Assembly (NCBI GenBank): GCA_002417905.1
Contig: DIDB01000123.1
Location: forward strand, 1-8,409
DNA length: 8,409 nucleotides
Origin: Pseudomonadaceae bacterium UBA5811
Lineage (GTDB): Bacteria > Pseudomonadota > Gammaproteobacteria > Pseudomonadales > Pseudomonadaceae
Direction of reading: 5' to 3'
Shown here: positions 1 to 7,184 of the stretch, piece after piece
Layout of the letters: each line of letters starts with the position of its first letter
How positions within the stretch are numbered: the first letter of the stretch is position 1
The notes under the pieces: generated by a model
Database searches by the model: none
Seen by the model: the letters and a program-made list of their open reading frames with translations, nothing else
Told to the model about the DNA's origin: nothing
Made by a program: the position numbers and the translations under genes

Positions 1-457
1 GATCGAACAGGTGGGTACGCCGGTGGAGGTTTATGAGCAGCCGGTCAACCGGCTGGTCTGCGAGTTTATTGGCAGCGTCAACCTGTTTGAGGGCCATCTG
101 CTGGAACAGCAGGCGCAGGGTACGCTGCTGCGCTGCGCGCAGCTGGAGCATCCGGTGTACTGTGCGCCGGCGCGGCCCCTGCCTTCCGGCCAGCCGTTGA
201 CCTATGCCTTGCGCCCCGAGCAGATCCATATCAGCCGCCAGCCAGAAACGGGGCAGCCGCCAGTCAACCAGGCTAGCGGTATCGTCCAGGAGATTGCCTA
301 TCTGGGTGGCCATTCGCTGTATCACGTGCGGCTGCCCTCCGGGCAGCAGGTGCAGGCCCTGTTTGCCAATACCGCCCGGCTGACCGACCGGCCTGCCCCG
401 GGCGACCCGGTTTTTCTGAGCTGGGAAGCGGCCAGCGGCATGGTGCTGCCGTCATGA
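1..457 (+). CDS. potG: Polyamine (putrescine) ABC transporter ATP-binding subunit, C-terminal part, 5'-truncated
   Basis: Only the last 151 residues are in the window, read from base 2 in frame; the Walker A, signature and Walker B motifs lie upstream. The fragment opens with the end of the nucleotide-binding domain (IEQVGTP, EVYEQP, EFIGSVN), typical of the PotA/PotG group. It continues into a TOBE-type regulatory domain with the hallmark LRPEQI at about fragment residues 70-75. The EFIGSVNLFEG stretch is closer to E. coli PotG than to PotA. The protein would hydrolyse ATP on the cytoplasmic face to drive polyamine import through the two permeases encoded just downstream. Its TGA overlaps the next ATG (ATGA at 454-457), so translation is probably coupled. 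Putrescine specificity is inferred from PotH/PotI similarity; the substrate-binding protein is not in view. Confidence 0.9.
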   Translation, partial: IEQVGTPVEVYEQPVNRLVCEFIGSVNLFEGHLLEQQAQGTLLRCAQLEHPVYCAPARPLPSGQPLTYALRPEQIHISRQPETGQPPVNQASGIVQEIAYLGGHSLYHVRLPSGQQVQALFANTARLTDRPAPGDPVFLSWEAASGMVLPS

Positions 458-1350
458 AGGGGGCCACGCTGTTCCGGGGCCGCCGGGCTGTTATTGCGGT
501 CCCTTATCTATGGCTGCTGCTGTTTTTTCTGGTGCCCTTTGTCATTGTGGCCAAGATCAGCCTGGCCACCGCAACCATTGCCATTCCACCCTATGGCGAT
601 TTGCTGGAGCGTCTGGACGGCCAGCTGCACTGGCTGGGCAATCTGGAGAACTACCGCTTTCTCGGTGAAGACCCGCTGTATCTGGCGGCCTGTCTGGGTT
701 CGCTGAAAATTGCGGCCATCAGCACCCTGCTGTGCCTGCTGCTGGGCTATCCGATGGCCCATGCGATTGCCCGGGCCAGGCCGGAATGGCAGCGGGTGCT
801 GCTGCTGTTGCTGATGATGCCGACCTGGACGGCCATCCTGATCCGGGTTTACGCCTGGCTGGGCATTCTCAGTCCGCATGGCCTGCTGAACAGCCTGCTG
901 CAGGGGCTGGGCCTGACCGGGCAGCCGCTGGCCCTGCTCAATTCGGATACGGCGGTGTATATCGGGGTGGTGTATGCCTATCTGCCCTTTATGGTGCTGC
1001 CGCTGTACGCCAGCCTGGTACGGCATGATCCGGCCCTGCTGGAGGCTGCTGCTGATCTGGGGGCCCATCGCCTGACCTGTTTCTGGCGCATTACCGTGCC
1101 ATTGTCGCGTAACGGCATCGTGGCCGGCTGCATGCTGGTCTTTATTCCGGCCATGGGCGAGTTTGTGATTCCCGAGCTGCTGGGTGGCCCGGAAACCCTG
1201 ATGATCGGCAAGGTGTTGTGGCAGGAATTTTTCAACAACCGGGACTGGCCGGTGGCTTCGGCGCTGGCGGTAGTGATGCTGGTCATCCTGACCCTGCCGG
1301 TGCTGCTGTTTAACCGCAACCAGAGCCGGGAACTGGAGGGCAGGCCGTGA
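454..1350 (+). CDS. potH: Polyamine ABC transporter permease PotH-like
   Basis: This is a 298-residue inner-membrane permease of the binding-protein-dependent transport family. Hydrophobic helices lie at about residues 12-34, 82-105, 115-138, 166-190, 222-245 and 267-286. The EAA loop that docks the ATPase is at about 197-216 (LEAAADLGAHRL...ITVP). Several stretches closely match what I recall of E. coli PotH, including PYLWLLLFF, LIRVYAW, GEFVIPELLGGP and WQEFFNNRDWPVASA, so the assignment within the family is good. It would form the import channel with the following PotI-like subunit. The ATG at 454 overlaps the upstream stop by four bases with no strong Shine-Dalgarno, consistent with translational coupling in one operon. 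Length is slightly shorter than E. coli PotH because the N-terminus is short. Confidence 0.93.
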   Translation: MKGATLFRGRRAVIAVPYLWLLLFFLVPFVIVAKISLATATIAIPPYGDLLERLDGQLHWLGNLENYRFLGEDPLYLAACLGSLKIAAISTLLCLLLGYPMAHAIARARPEWQRVLLLLLMMPTWTAILIRVYAWLGILSPHGLLNSLLQGLGLTGQPLALLNSDTAVYIGVVYAYLPFMVLPLYASLVRHDPALLEAAADLGAHRLTCFWRITVPLSRNGIVAGCMLVFIPAMGEFVIPELLGGPETLMIGKVLWQEFFNNRDWPVASALAVVMLVILTLPVLLFNRNQSRELEGRP

Positions 1351-2177
1351 AGCATTGCCGTTTTTCTGGCGTGATGCTGGGCCTCGGGCTGGCATTTATC
1401 TATCTGCCCATGCTGGTCCTGGTGGTGTATTCCTTTAATGCTTCCCGTCTGGTAACCGTCTGGGGCGGCTGGTCTACCCGCTGGTATCAGGGGCTGGCTA
1501 ACAACAGCCAGCTGCTGGGTGCGGTGGGCCGTTCGCTGCAGGTGGCATTCTGTTCAGCCCTGACCGCTGTGGTGCTGGGGACCCTGGCGGCCTTTGTGCT
1601 GACCCGCCTGCCGCGCTTCCGGGGGCGGACCCTGTTTGCCGGCCTGGTTACCGCGCCGCTGGTGATGCCCGAGGTCATTACCGGCCTGTCCCTGCTGCTG
1701 CTGTTTGTTGGCATGGGCCAGTGGCTGGGCTGGCCGGCCGAGCGCGGGCTGGTTACGGTGTGGATTGCCCACAGTACCTTCTGTTCCGCCTATGTGGCTG
1801 TGGTGGTGGCGGCCCGGCTGCAGGAGCTGGACCGGTCCATCGAGGAAGCCGCCATGGACCTTGGCGCCCGGCCGCTGCGGGTGTTTTTCCTGATTACCGT
1901 ACCGATGATTGCTCCCTCGCTGCTGGCCGGCGGGATGATGTCTTTTGCCCTGTCGCTGGATGATCTGGTGCTGGCCAGCTTTGTTTCGGGGCCGGGCGCC
2001 ACCACGTTACCCATGGAGATTTTTTGGGCAGTGCGGCTGGGGGTCGAACCGGAAATCAACGGGGTAGCGAGTTTGATCCTGCTGGCGGTCGCGCTGATGA
2101 CCCTGGTGGTCTGGTGGCTGTCCCGGCGGGCCGGGTGCAACCGGCAGCGGGCGCTGCGTGAAATGGCCACCGGATAA
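1347..2177 (+). CDS. potI: Polyamine ABC transporter permease PotI-like
   Basis: This is a 276-residue second permease of the same importer. An N-terminal helix at about 9-29 is followed by the PotI-like stretch VYSFNASRLVTVWGGWSTRW. The EAA loop is at about 167-186 (EEAAMDLGARPL...ITVP), followed by LSLDDLVLASFVSGPGATTLPM, very close to the E. coli PotI segment I recall. A last helix lies near 241-258. The start is a GTG at 1347 inside a GTGA overlap with the potH stop. GGAGGG at 1335-1340 gives it its own ribosome site six bases away, so both coupling and independent initiation are possible. It is the last transporter gene of the operon; the next gene starts 68 bases later and is functionally unrelated. 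Confidence 0.93.
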   Translation: MKHCRFSGVMLGLGLAFIYLPMLVLVVYSFNASRLVTVWGGWSTRWYQGLANNSQLLGAVGRSLQVAFCSALTAVVLGTLAAFVLTRLPRFRGRTLFAGLVTAPLVMPEVITGLSLLLLFVGMGQWLGWPAERGLVTVWIAHSTFCSAYVAVVVAARLQELDRSIEEAAMDLGARPLRVFFLITVPMIAPSLLAGGMMSFALSLDDLVLASFVSGPGATTLPMEIFWAVRLGVEPEINGVASLILLAVALMTLVVWWLSRRAGCNRQRALREMATG

Positions 2178-2245
2178 GGTGGCTGTCATCGGCCGGTCAG
2201 TTCTGTCCCTGACAATGGCGGGCTGGCCTGTCCCGAGGAATGAGC

Positions 2246-3199
2246 ATGACTGACCCGCAACTGGCCGGCTGGTGGCCGCCGCACATCCTGCGCCAGCAGC
2301 TGGGACCACTTGACCCGTCCCGGGCCTCTCCGGCCAGCGTGCGCCGCTATCAGGTGTTTTACGGCCTGGATCTGCCGCAGCGGCCACGGATTCTCAGCCG
2401 GCTGGGCCTGTGCCGGGTGCTGGATTATGACCTGGCCGTTCAGGCCTGGTGGCCGGAGCAGCCGGTGGGCAGCCTGTTGCTGCTGCATGGCTATTACGAC
2501 CATATGGGCTTGTACCGGCATCTGGTCGACTGGGGCCTGTCGCTGAATCTGGCCGTGCTGGCCTGTGACCTGCCGGGCCATGGGCTGTCCAGTGGCGCAC
2601 CGGCCAGCATCCGCGACTTTGCCGAATACCAGCAGGTGTTGCAGGCGCTGCTGGCCGAGGCCCGCCGCCTGGCCCTGCCGGCGCCCTGGCATCTGCTGGG
2701 CCAGAGTACTGGCGGGGCGATTCTGGTGGATCACCTGCTGCTGGGTCCGCCGCGGGCAGAACCCGGCCGCTGTTTGCTGCTGGCGCCGCTGGTGCGGCCC
2801 CGGAACTGGCGGCTGTCCTGTGCCCTGTACCATCTGCTGCGCCCCTGGCTGCGGCAGGTTCCACGCAGCTATGGGGCCAACAGCAGCGACCGGCAGTTCC
2901 TGCAGTTTGTGCGCCGGGGTGACCCGCTGCAGGCGCGTATCCTGCCGCTGGCCTGGGTGGGTGCCCTGGAGCGCTGGATCTACCGGATCGAGGCCGCCGC
3001 ACCGCAGGCCGGGCCAGCGCCGCTGATTGTGCAGGGCGGGCAGGATACGACGGTGGACGGGCCGTATAACCTGCAGGTGCTGGCCCGGAAGTTTGCCGGT
3101 CCGGACGTCCTGCATCTGCCGGCGGCCCGTCACCATCTGGCCAATGAGTGTCCGGCCCTGCGCCAGCAGTATCTGGCCTGGCTGGCGGCACGGCTTTAG
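2246..3199 (+). CDS. Alpha/beta hydrolase, monoacylglycerol lipase / lysophospholipase-like (serine aminopeptidase S33 fold)
   Basis: This 317-residue alpha/beta hydrolase has a full catalytic set. The oxyanion HG is at 81-82 (LLLHGYYDHMG), with GHG at 111-113 in DLPGHGLSSG. The nucleophile is Ser154 in GQSTG, the acid is probably Asp267 in GGQDTTVD, and the base is His296 in ARHHLANE. The GHGLSSG and H..xNE signatures are those of the Hydrolase_4 group, which cleaves monoacylglycerols or lysophospholipids. No signal peptide is visible, so a cytoplasmic enzyme is expected. I chose ATG 2246 because GAGGA (2235-2239) sits six bases before it; an in-frame ATG at 2240 lies too close to that site and would add only two residues. 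The true substrate cannot be read from sequence. Confidence 0.85.
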   Translation: MTDPQLAGWWPPHILRQQLGPLDPSRASPASVRRYQVFYGLDLPQRPRILSRLGLCRVLDYDLAVQAWWPEQPVGSLLLLHGYYDHMGLYRHLVDWGLSLNLAVLACDLPGHGLSSGAPASIRDFAEYQQVLQALLAEARRLALPAPWHLLGQSTGGAILVDHLLLGPPRAEPGRCLLLAPLVRPRNWRLSCALYHLLRPWLRQVPRSYGANSSDRQFLQFVRRGDPLQARILPLAWVGALERWIYRIEAAAPQAGPAPLIVQGGQDTTVDGPYNLQVLARKFAGPDVLHLPAARHHLANECPALRQQYLAWLAARL

Positions 3200-3252
3200 G
3201 GGTGCGGCAAAAATACCGCAGCGGCATGGATGCAGGCGCCAGCGTTCCCGCC

Positions 3253-3258
3253 TAGACT
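3253..3258 (+). promoter_or_regulatory. Possible -10 box upstream of the oxygenase gene
   Basis: TAGACT in the 88-base gap between the hydrolase and the oxygenase resembles a sigma-70 -10 element and lies 29 bases before the chosen GTG. No convincing -35 is seen at 16-18 bases upstream, so this is weak. If real, the oxygenase and DUF2141 genes would form a separate transcription unit. Confidence 0.25.
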
Positions 3259-3287
3259 CGCTGACCTCTTCACGGGAGCATCTGCTG

Positions 3288-3893
3288 GTGCAATTTCAAT
3301 CGGTTATTGATGACCTGGCCAGGCAGGGCTGGGCCCTGCAGGAAAACTTTATTTCTGGTGATACGGTGCAGGCGCTGGCCGGGGAGTGCCGGCAGCGGGT
3401 GGCGGCGGGACGGCTGGTCCCGGCCGGGATTGGCCGGGCCGGGGCCCAGGCGGTTGATGAGGCAGTACGGGGCGATCACATCCAGTGGCTGGAGCCCGGC
3501 CAGTCGCCGGCCAGTGATGCCTGGCTGGCCCGGATGGAGCAGTTGCGCCAGACCCTGAACCGGACCTTTTTCCTTGGCCTTGAAGAGTTTGAATGCCACT
3601 TTGCCTTTTATCCGCCCGGCACCTTCTATAAAACCCACCTGGACCGGTTCCGGGATGATGACTGCCGTACCGTCACCGCCGTGGCATATCTGAACGAGCA
3701 GTGGCAGCCGGCCGATGAAGGCTGCATGCGGATGTATCTGGAGCAGGGCGGGACGCTGGACATTCCGCCCAGGGGCGGTACCCTGGTGGTGTTTCTGTCT
3801 GGCGAGATCCGTCATGAAGTGCTGCCGACCCGGGCCGGGCGGCTGTCGGTGACCGGCTGGTTCCGGCGCCGCTGCTGGCCGGTGGCCGACTGA
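3288..3893 (+). CDS. SM-20/EGLN-like 2-oxoglutarate- and Fe(II)-dependent oxygenase (prolyl hydroxylase-like)
   Basis: This is a 201-residue double-stranded beta-helix oxygenase. Its metal and co-substrate residues are all visible: His117 and Asp119 in THLDRF, His176 in IRHEV, and Arg185 in RLSVTGWFR for 2-oxoglutarate. RGDHIQWL at 61-68 and TVTAVAYLNEQW at 128-139 are characteristic of the SM-20/PHD branch, which includes the Pseudomonas enzyme reported to hydroxylate a proline of elongation factor Tu. The expected reaction is hydroxylation of a protein prolyl residue with O2 and 2-oxoglutarate, yielding succinate and CO2. There is no ATG near the domain start. GTG 3288 has GGGAG at 3274-3278, nine bases ahead, so I chose it; the open frame upstream is only the hydrolase read out of frame. 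The EF-Tu target is inference from the family. Confidence 0.85.
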   Translation: MQFQSVIDDLARQGWALQENFISGDTVQALAGECRQRVAAGRLVPAGIGRAGAQAVDEAVRGDHIQWLEPGQSPASDAWLARMEQLRQTLNRTFFLGLEEFECHFAFYPPGTFYKTHLDRFRDDDCRTVTAVAYLNEQWQPADEGCMRMYLEQGGTLDIPPRGGTLVVFLSGEIRHEVLPTRAGRLSVTGWFRRRCWPVAD

Positions 3894-3907
3894 GAGGAGA
3901 TACGGAG

Positions 3908-4354
3908 ATGACTGACGCGTTCCTGAGAAAACCGCGGACCCTCTGGCTGGCCGGGCTGCTGGCCAGTCTGGGCCTGTCGGCCGCCAGCGCTGAAACCCTG
4001 GAGGTTAGCCTGCAGGGTGTGCAGCACGGGCGGGGCACCCTGCATGTGGACCTGTTTAACGAGCCGGACAGTTTCCGCAAGGAGGCCCGGGCGCTGCGGG
4101 TTGTGCAGGTCCCGGCCCGGCCCGGGACGGTGCAGGTTGAGTTCCGGGATCTGGCACCAGGCCGTTATGCGGTCATGGCCTATCACGACGAGGATGGCAA
4201 TGGTGAGCTGAACCGCCGTTTTGGCATGTTTCCGCTGGAGGGCTATGGCCTGTCCGGCAATCCGCAGGTTATCGGCCCACCTGGCTTCAGGGACAGCGCA
4301 TTCCATGTGTCATCCGGCCAGGAAACCCGGATCAGTCTGGAGATGCGTTACTGA
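3908..4354 (+). CDS. DUF2141 family secreted protein
   Basis: This is a 148-residue protein with a clear Sec signal peptide: positive N-region (LRKPR), hydrophobic core at 11-24, and AASA before a predicted cleavage after residue 28. The mature part is one small beta-rich domain. DLAPGRYAVMAYHDEDGNG (81-99) and GMFPLEGYGLS (106-116) match the DUF2141 pattern of a Gly-rich turn, HD-D-NG and P-EG-G-S. The family is periplasmic or extracellular with no established biochemical role that I know of; the acidic DEDGNG loop could bind a cation, which is a guess. AGGAG at 3895-3899 lies eight bases before the ATG. The gap to the oxygenase stop is only 14 bases, so the two are probably co-transcribed. 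Its 3' end overlaps the opposite-strand gene by 23 bases. Confidence 0.85.
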   Translation: MTDAFLRKPRTLWLAGLLASLGLSAASAETLEVSLQGVQHGRGTLHVDLFNEPDSFRKEARALRVVQVPARPGTVQVEFRDLAPGRYAVMAYHDEDGNGELNRRFGMFPLEGYGLSGNPQVIGPPGFRDSAFHVSSGQETRISLEMRY

Positions 4355-4637
4355 GTGGCCCGTCATCGTCCGGCAGCTCAGGCAATGCCCGCAGGGCCTG
4401 GCCGTAACGCTGCCGGTCGAAACCCTGCTGGTCGCGCAGCATCAGGCGGATTTCCCGGGCCAGTACCTGGGCCATCAGATGCAGTGCTTCTTCATGGCTG
4501 TACCCTCCCAGCGTCAGCCAGTTATAGGCAGCCCGGGTCTCCTTGGGGTCGTTGCTGGCCAGCTGGTTTTCGATGGCTCCGGTCAGGGTTTCGGCGGCAA
4601 AGGCCTCGTCCGCTTCGTCGTCCGGATGGTTCATCAT
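4332..4637 (-). CDS. Conserved-looking small acidic protein of unknown function
   Basis: I do not recognise a named family for this 101-residue, probably cytoplasmic protein. It has no signal peptide or membrane segment. The N-terminus is acidic (MMNHPDDEADEAF), the middle looks helical, and the C-terminal ALRALPELPDDDG is rich in Pro and Asp. The stretch EALHLMAQVLAREIRLMLRD (50-69) is a plausible amphipathic helix. GGGAG upstream serves either of two adjacent ATGs (4637 or 4634); I give the longer. A farther in-frame ATG at 4703 lacks support and would run through the likely promoter. Reality is supported by the ribosome site, protein-like composition, divergence from corA with a proper intergenic gap, and the absence of a good rival frame. 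The stop lies inside the 3' end of the DUF2141 gene. Confidence 0.72.
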   Translation of the reverse strand: MMNHPDDEADEAFAAETLTGAIENQLASNDPKETRAAYNWLTLGGYSHEEALHLMAQVLAREIRLMLRDQQGFDRQRYGQALRALPELPDDDGPLSNASPD

Positions 4638-4698
4638 CTGTTCTCCCGGCCAGGCTATTGTCTGCCGGATTGGCCGGACAGGGCTCTGGACCGTGCCC

Positions 4699-4707
4699 AG
4701 CATAGCA
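4699..4707 (-). promoter_or_regulatory. Extended -10 promoter candidate for the small acidic-protein gene
   Basis: On the minus strand this reads TGCTATGCT, a TG-n extended -10 with TATGCT as hexamer. A transcription start would fall near 4692, about 55 bases before the ATG. No good -35 is seen, as is usual for extended -10 promoters. It sits in the 80-base divergent gap shared with corA. Confidence 0.35.
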
Positions 4708-4717
4708 GGAACCCGTA

Positions 4718-5695
4718 ATGATTACGTACTACCGACTTGACGGCGGACATCTGCAGCAGCAGGTGGCCAGCGGGCTGGATGCCGTGCCCTCCCAGGTGCT
4801 GTGGATTGACCTGCTGCATCCCAGCCGGGAAGAAGAGCACTTTGTGGAAACTGCCCTGCAGGTGGATATCCCGACCCGGGAAGAGATGGCCGAAATTGAG
4901 GATTCCTCCCGCTTTTATGAAGAAAACGGGGTGCTGTACCTGACGCCCTCGGTGGTTTGCGGCATTGGCACCCAGCGGCCGGAGGCGACAGATGTTTTCT
5001 TTATTTTTAACGGCAAGTGCCTGATTACCGTGCACTATCTGGATCTGTCCAGTTTGCATGGCTTTCCGGCCCGGCTGGCTCGCCAGCCGGAAAAGCACCG
5101 GGCCTGTGACATGATCCTGGCCTCGCTGGTGGACTGCTTTGTGGACCGGATCGCCGATACCCTGGAGGACCTGCAGGAGCAGCTGGACAGCCTGACCCAG
5201 CAGGTTTTTGCCGAGCGCATCGAAGCCCAGTCCCCGGAAAAAGCCAGCCTGCAGCAGGTGGTCAAGCAGCTGGGCCTGCATCATCTGCTGCTGTCCAAGC
5301 TGGGTGACAGCCTGATGAGCCTGTCACGGATGATGATTTATCTGCGCCAGAGCCCGAAGGACTGGCTGGGGGGAGCGGCCCGCAACTGGCTGAAGGCCAT
5401 CGAGCGGGATATCCGTTCACTGGGGGAATACCAGGCACGGATGTCCGGCAAGATCACCTTTTTGCTGGATGCCACCCTGGGGCTGATCAATATCGAGCAG
5501 AACAGCATCATCAAGGTGCTGTCGATTGCGGCCGTGCTGTTTCTGCCGCCGACCCTGGTGGGCACCATCTACGGCATGAACTTCAAGGATATGCCGGAGC
5601 TGGAGTGGCACATGGGTTACCCGATGGCGCTGGGCATGATGGCGGTATCGGCCTGGCTGTCCTATCTGCTGTTCAAATACAAGGACTGGCTGTAG
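4718..5695 (+). CDS. corA: CorA family Mg2+/Co2+ (divalent cation) channel
   Basis: This 325-residue inner-membrane cation channel of the CorA superfamily has the expected layout. A cytoplasmic alpha/beta domain (about 1-140) leads into long helices rich in Glu, Gln and Leu (about 141-262) that form the funnel. TM1 is at about 265-285 and ends in the selectivity motif YGMNF (285-289). The periplasmic loop follows with DMPELEW, then TM2 at about 301-319 and a basic C-terminus KYKDWL. Length and the GMN/MPEL combination are standard for functional CorA pentamers rather than ZntB, which lacks the MPEL loop. AGGA at 4707-4710 lies seven bases before the ATG. It is divergent from the small gene upstream and convergent with argH. 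A second CorA paralogue elsewhere in the genome cannot be excluded. Confidence 0.93.
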   Translation: MITYYRLDGGHLQQQVASGLDAVPSQVLWIDLLHPSREEEHFVETALQVDIPTREEMAEIEDSSRFYEENGVLYLTPSVVCGIGTQRPEATDVFFIFNGKCLITVHYLDLSSLHGFPARLARQPEKHRACDMILASLVDCFVDRIADTLEDLQEQLDSLTQQVFAERIEAQSPEKASLQQVVKQLGLHHLLLSKLGDSLMSLSRMMIYLRQSPKDWLGGAARNWLKAIERDIRSLGEYQARMSGKITFLLDATLGLINIEQNSIIKVLSIAAVLFLPPTLVGTIYGMNFKDMPELEWHMGYPMALGMMAVSAWLSYLLFKYKDWL

Positions 5696-5715
5696 CCGCC
5701 GGCCGGGCCGGCGGC
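5695..5715. terminator. GC-rich hairpin between convergent corA and argH
   Basis: GCCGCCGGCC (5695-5704) and GGCCGGCGGC (5706-5715) are perfect inverted repeats around one base; realistically an 8-bp stem with a 5-base loop forms. It begins at the last base of the corA stop codon and ends seven bases from the argH stop, the right place for a bidirectional terminator. There is no T-tract on either side, so it is not a canonical intrinsic terminator and may only stall polymerase or protect 3' ends. Confidence 0.5.
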
Positions 5716-5721
5716 GGGCGC

Positions 5722-7116
5722 TCAGCGGCTGGCCAGCAGTTCGTGGCCGCGCTGTACGGCAATCCGTACCTGGGCCGGGGCGGTGCCCCCCTGGTGGTTA
5801 CGGGCATTGACCGAGCCCTCCAGAGTCAGGACGGCAAACACATCGTCGCCGATCTGGTCGCTGAACTGGCGCAGTTCGGCCAGGCTCATTTCGGCCAGGT
5901 CCTTGCCACTGTCCACGCCGTACTTTACCGCATGACCAACGATTTCGTGGCAGTCGCGGAAGGGCAGGCCCTTGCGCACCAGGTAGTCGGCCAGATCGGT
6001 CGCCGTGGAGAAGCCGCGGCGGGCGGCCTCGCGCATCACCTCCACCCGGGGGCGGATGGCCGGGATCATGTCGGCAAAGGCGCGCAGGCTGTCGCGCAGG
6101 GTGTCGGCGGCGTCGAACAGCGGTTCCTTGTCTTCCTGGTTGTCCTTGTTATAGGCCAGCGGCTGGCCTTTCATCAGGGTCAGCAGGCCGGTCAGGGCGC
6201 CGAACACCCGGCCGGACTTGCCACGGACCAGTTCCGGGACATCCGGGTTCTTCTTTTGCGGCATGATTGAGGAGCCGGTGCAGAAACGGTCGGGCAGCTC
6301 GATAAAGTTGAACTGGGCCGAAGTCCAGAGCACCAGCTCTTCAGAAAAGCGTGACAGGTGCATCATGACCAGCGCGGCGGCGGCGCAGAATTCAATGGCA
6401 AAGTCGCGGTCGGAAACGCCGTCCAGCGAGTTGTTGCCCACCGCCTCGAAGCCGAGCAGCTCGCAGGTCAGCTGGCGCTGGATCGGGTAGGTGGTGCCGG
6501 CCAGTGCCGCCGAGCCCAGCGGCATGCGGTTGACCCGTTTGCGGCAGTCCTGCAGGCGCTCGTAGTCGCGGGACAGCATCTCGAACCAGGCCAGCAGGTG
6601 ATGGCCAAAGGTGACTGGCTGGGCGGTCTGCAGGTGGGTAAAGCCGGGCATGATGATTTCGGCCCCGGCTCCGGCCTGGGCCAGCAGCCCCTGTTGCAGC
6701 CGGGTAATCTCGGCGAGGATCAGGTCGATTTCATCGCGCAGCCACAGGCGGATATCGGTGGCCACCTGGTCGTTGCGCGAACGGCCCGTGTGCAGTTTTT
6801 TGCCGGTAATGCCAATGCGTTCGGTCAGCCGGGCCTCGATGTTCATGTGCACGTCTTCCAGATCGGTGCGCCATTCAAAGGTGCCGGCCTCAATTTCCTG
6901 CTGGATGGCCTGCAGGCCGTCCAGAATGGCTTCGCATTCGGCGTCATCCAGCACGCCGGCCCGGGCCAGCATCCGGGCATGGGCCATCGAACCCATGATG
7001 TCGTGGCGGTACAGGCGCCGGTCGAAATCCACCGAGGCGGTAAAGCGGGCCACAAAGGCATCAACGGGCTCACTGAAACGGCCACCCCAGGCCTGGTTGG
7101 TCTTGTCGGTATTCAT
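5722..7116 (-). CDS. argH: Argininosuccinate lyase
   Basis: This 464-residue cytoplasmic enzyme catalyses the last step of arginine synthesis, splitting argininosuccinate into arginine and fumarate. Family signatures are all present: [13 protein letters not shown] (109-121), [10 protein letters not shown] with catalytic-type His161 (158-167), and the fumarase/lyase signature [12 protein letters not shown] (281-292) carrying the mobile-loop serines 282-283. Length is normal and the AWGGRF start is typical. I chose ATG 7116 because homology begins there; the frame stays open to 7191 but that extension is not lyase-like and crosses the probable promoter. The Shine-Dalgarno is weak (GAGCGAG region). 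Divergent from the LytTR regulator, it forms part of the argH/algR/hemC neighbourhood known from Pseudomonas. No truncation or missing residue is seen. Confidence 0.97.
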   Translation of the reverse strand: MNTDKTNQAWGGRFSEPVDAFVARFTASVDFDRRLYRHDIMGSMAHARMLARAGVLDDAECEAILDGLQAIQQEIEAGTFEWRTDLEDVHMNIEARLTERIGITGKKLHTGRSRNDQVATDIRLWLRDEIDLILAEITRLQQGLLAQAGAGAEIIMPGFTHLQTAQPVTFGHHLLAWFEMLSRDYERLQDCRKRVNRMPLGSAALAGTTYPIQRQLTCELLGFEAVGNNSLDGVSDRDFAIEFCAAAALVMMHLSRFSEELVLWTSAQFNFIELPDRFCTGSSIMPQKKNPDVPELVRGKSGRVFGALTGLLTLMKGQPLAYNKDNQEDKEPLFDAADTLRDSLRAFADMIPAIRPRVEVMREAARRGFSTATDLADYLVRKGLPFRDCHEIVGHAVKYGVDSGKDLAEMSLAELRQFSDQIGDDVFAVLTLEGSVNARNHQGGTAPAQVRIAVQRGHELLASR

Positions 7117-7158
7117 GAATGCGCTCGCTCTGGAACTGGCATGGCTGCAAAGGCGCTC

Positions 7159-7167
7159 ATGATAGCA
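7159..7167 (-). promoter_or_regulatory. Extended -10 promoter candidate for argH
   Basis: The minus strand reads TGCTATCAT, a TG-n extended -10 with hexamer TATCAT. Initiation near 7152 would give a leader of about 36 bases before the argH ATG at 7116. No good -35 at normal spacing. The same TATCAT hexamer with TG-n occurs before hemC. Confidence 0.42.
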
Positions 7168-7184
7168 GGCCCTTTCCGGCAAAT

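Noticed and set aside
508..1395. 295-codon minus-strand open frame opposite potH
   Set aside because: Gln/His/Arg-rich antisense shadow; potH matches its family along its whole length.
2196..2213. GTCAG/CTGAC inverted repeat between potI and the hydrolase gene
   Set aside because: Five base pairs, 8-base loop and no T-run; easily expected by chance.
2186..3136. 316-codon minus-strand open frame opposite the hydrolase gene
   Set aside because: Same kind of Gln/Pro-rich antisense shadow; the plus strand has a complete catalytic triad and a ribosome site.
3203..3220. TGCGG/CCGCA hairpin after the hydrolase stop
   Set aside because: Only five base pairs with an 8-base A-rich loop and no T-tract; too weak to call a terminator.
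4656..4661. TATTGT as a -10 box for corA
   Set aside because: No -35-like hexamer at 16-18 bases and no extended TG; not distinguishable from background.
4655..5284. 209-codon minus-strand open frame opposite corA
   Set aside because: Shadow of corA, which carries the GMN motif and two correctly placed membrane helices.
5605..6270. 221-codon plus-strand open frame over the end of corA and the 3' half of argH
   Set aside because: Shadow of two well-supported genes; Gln/Gly/Val-rich composition with no recognisable domain.
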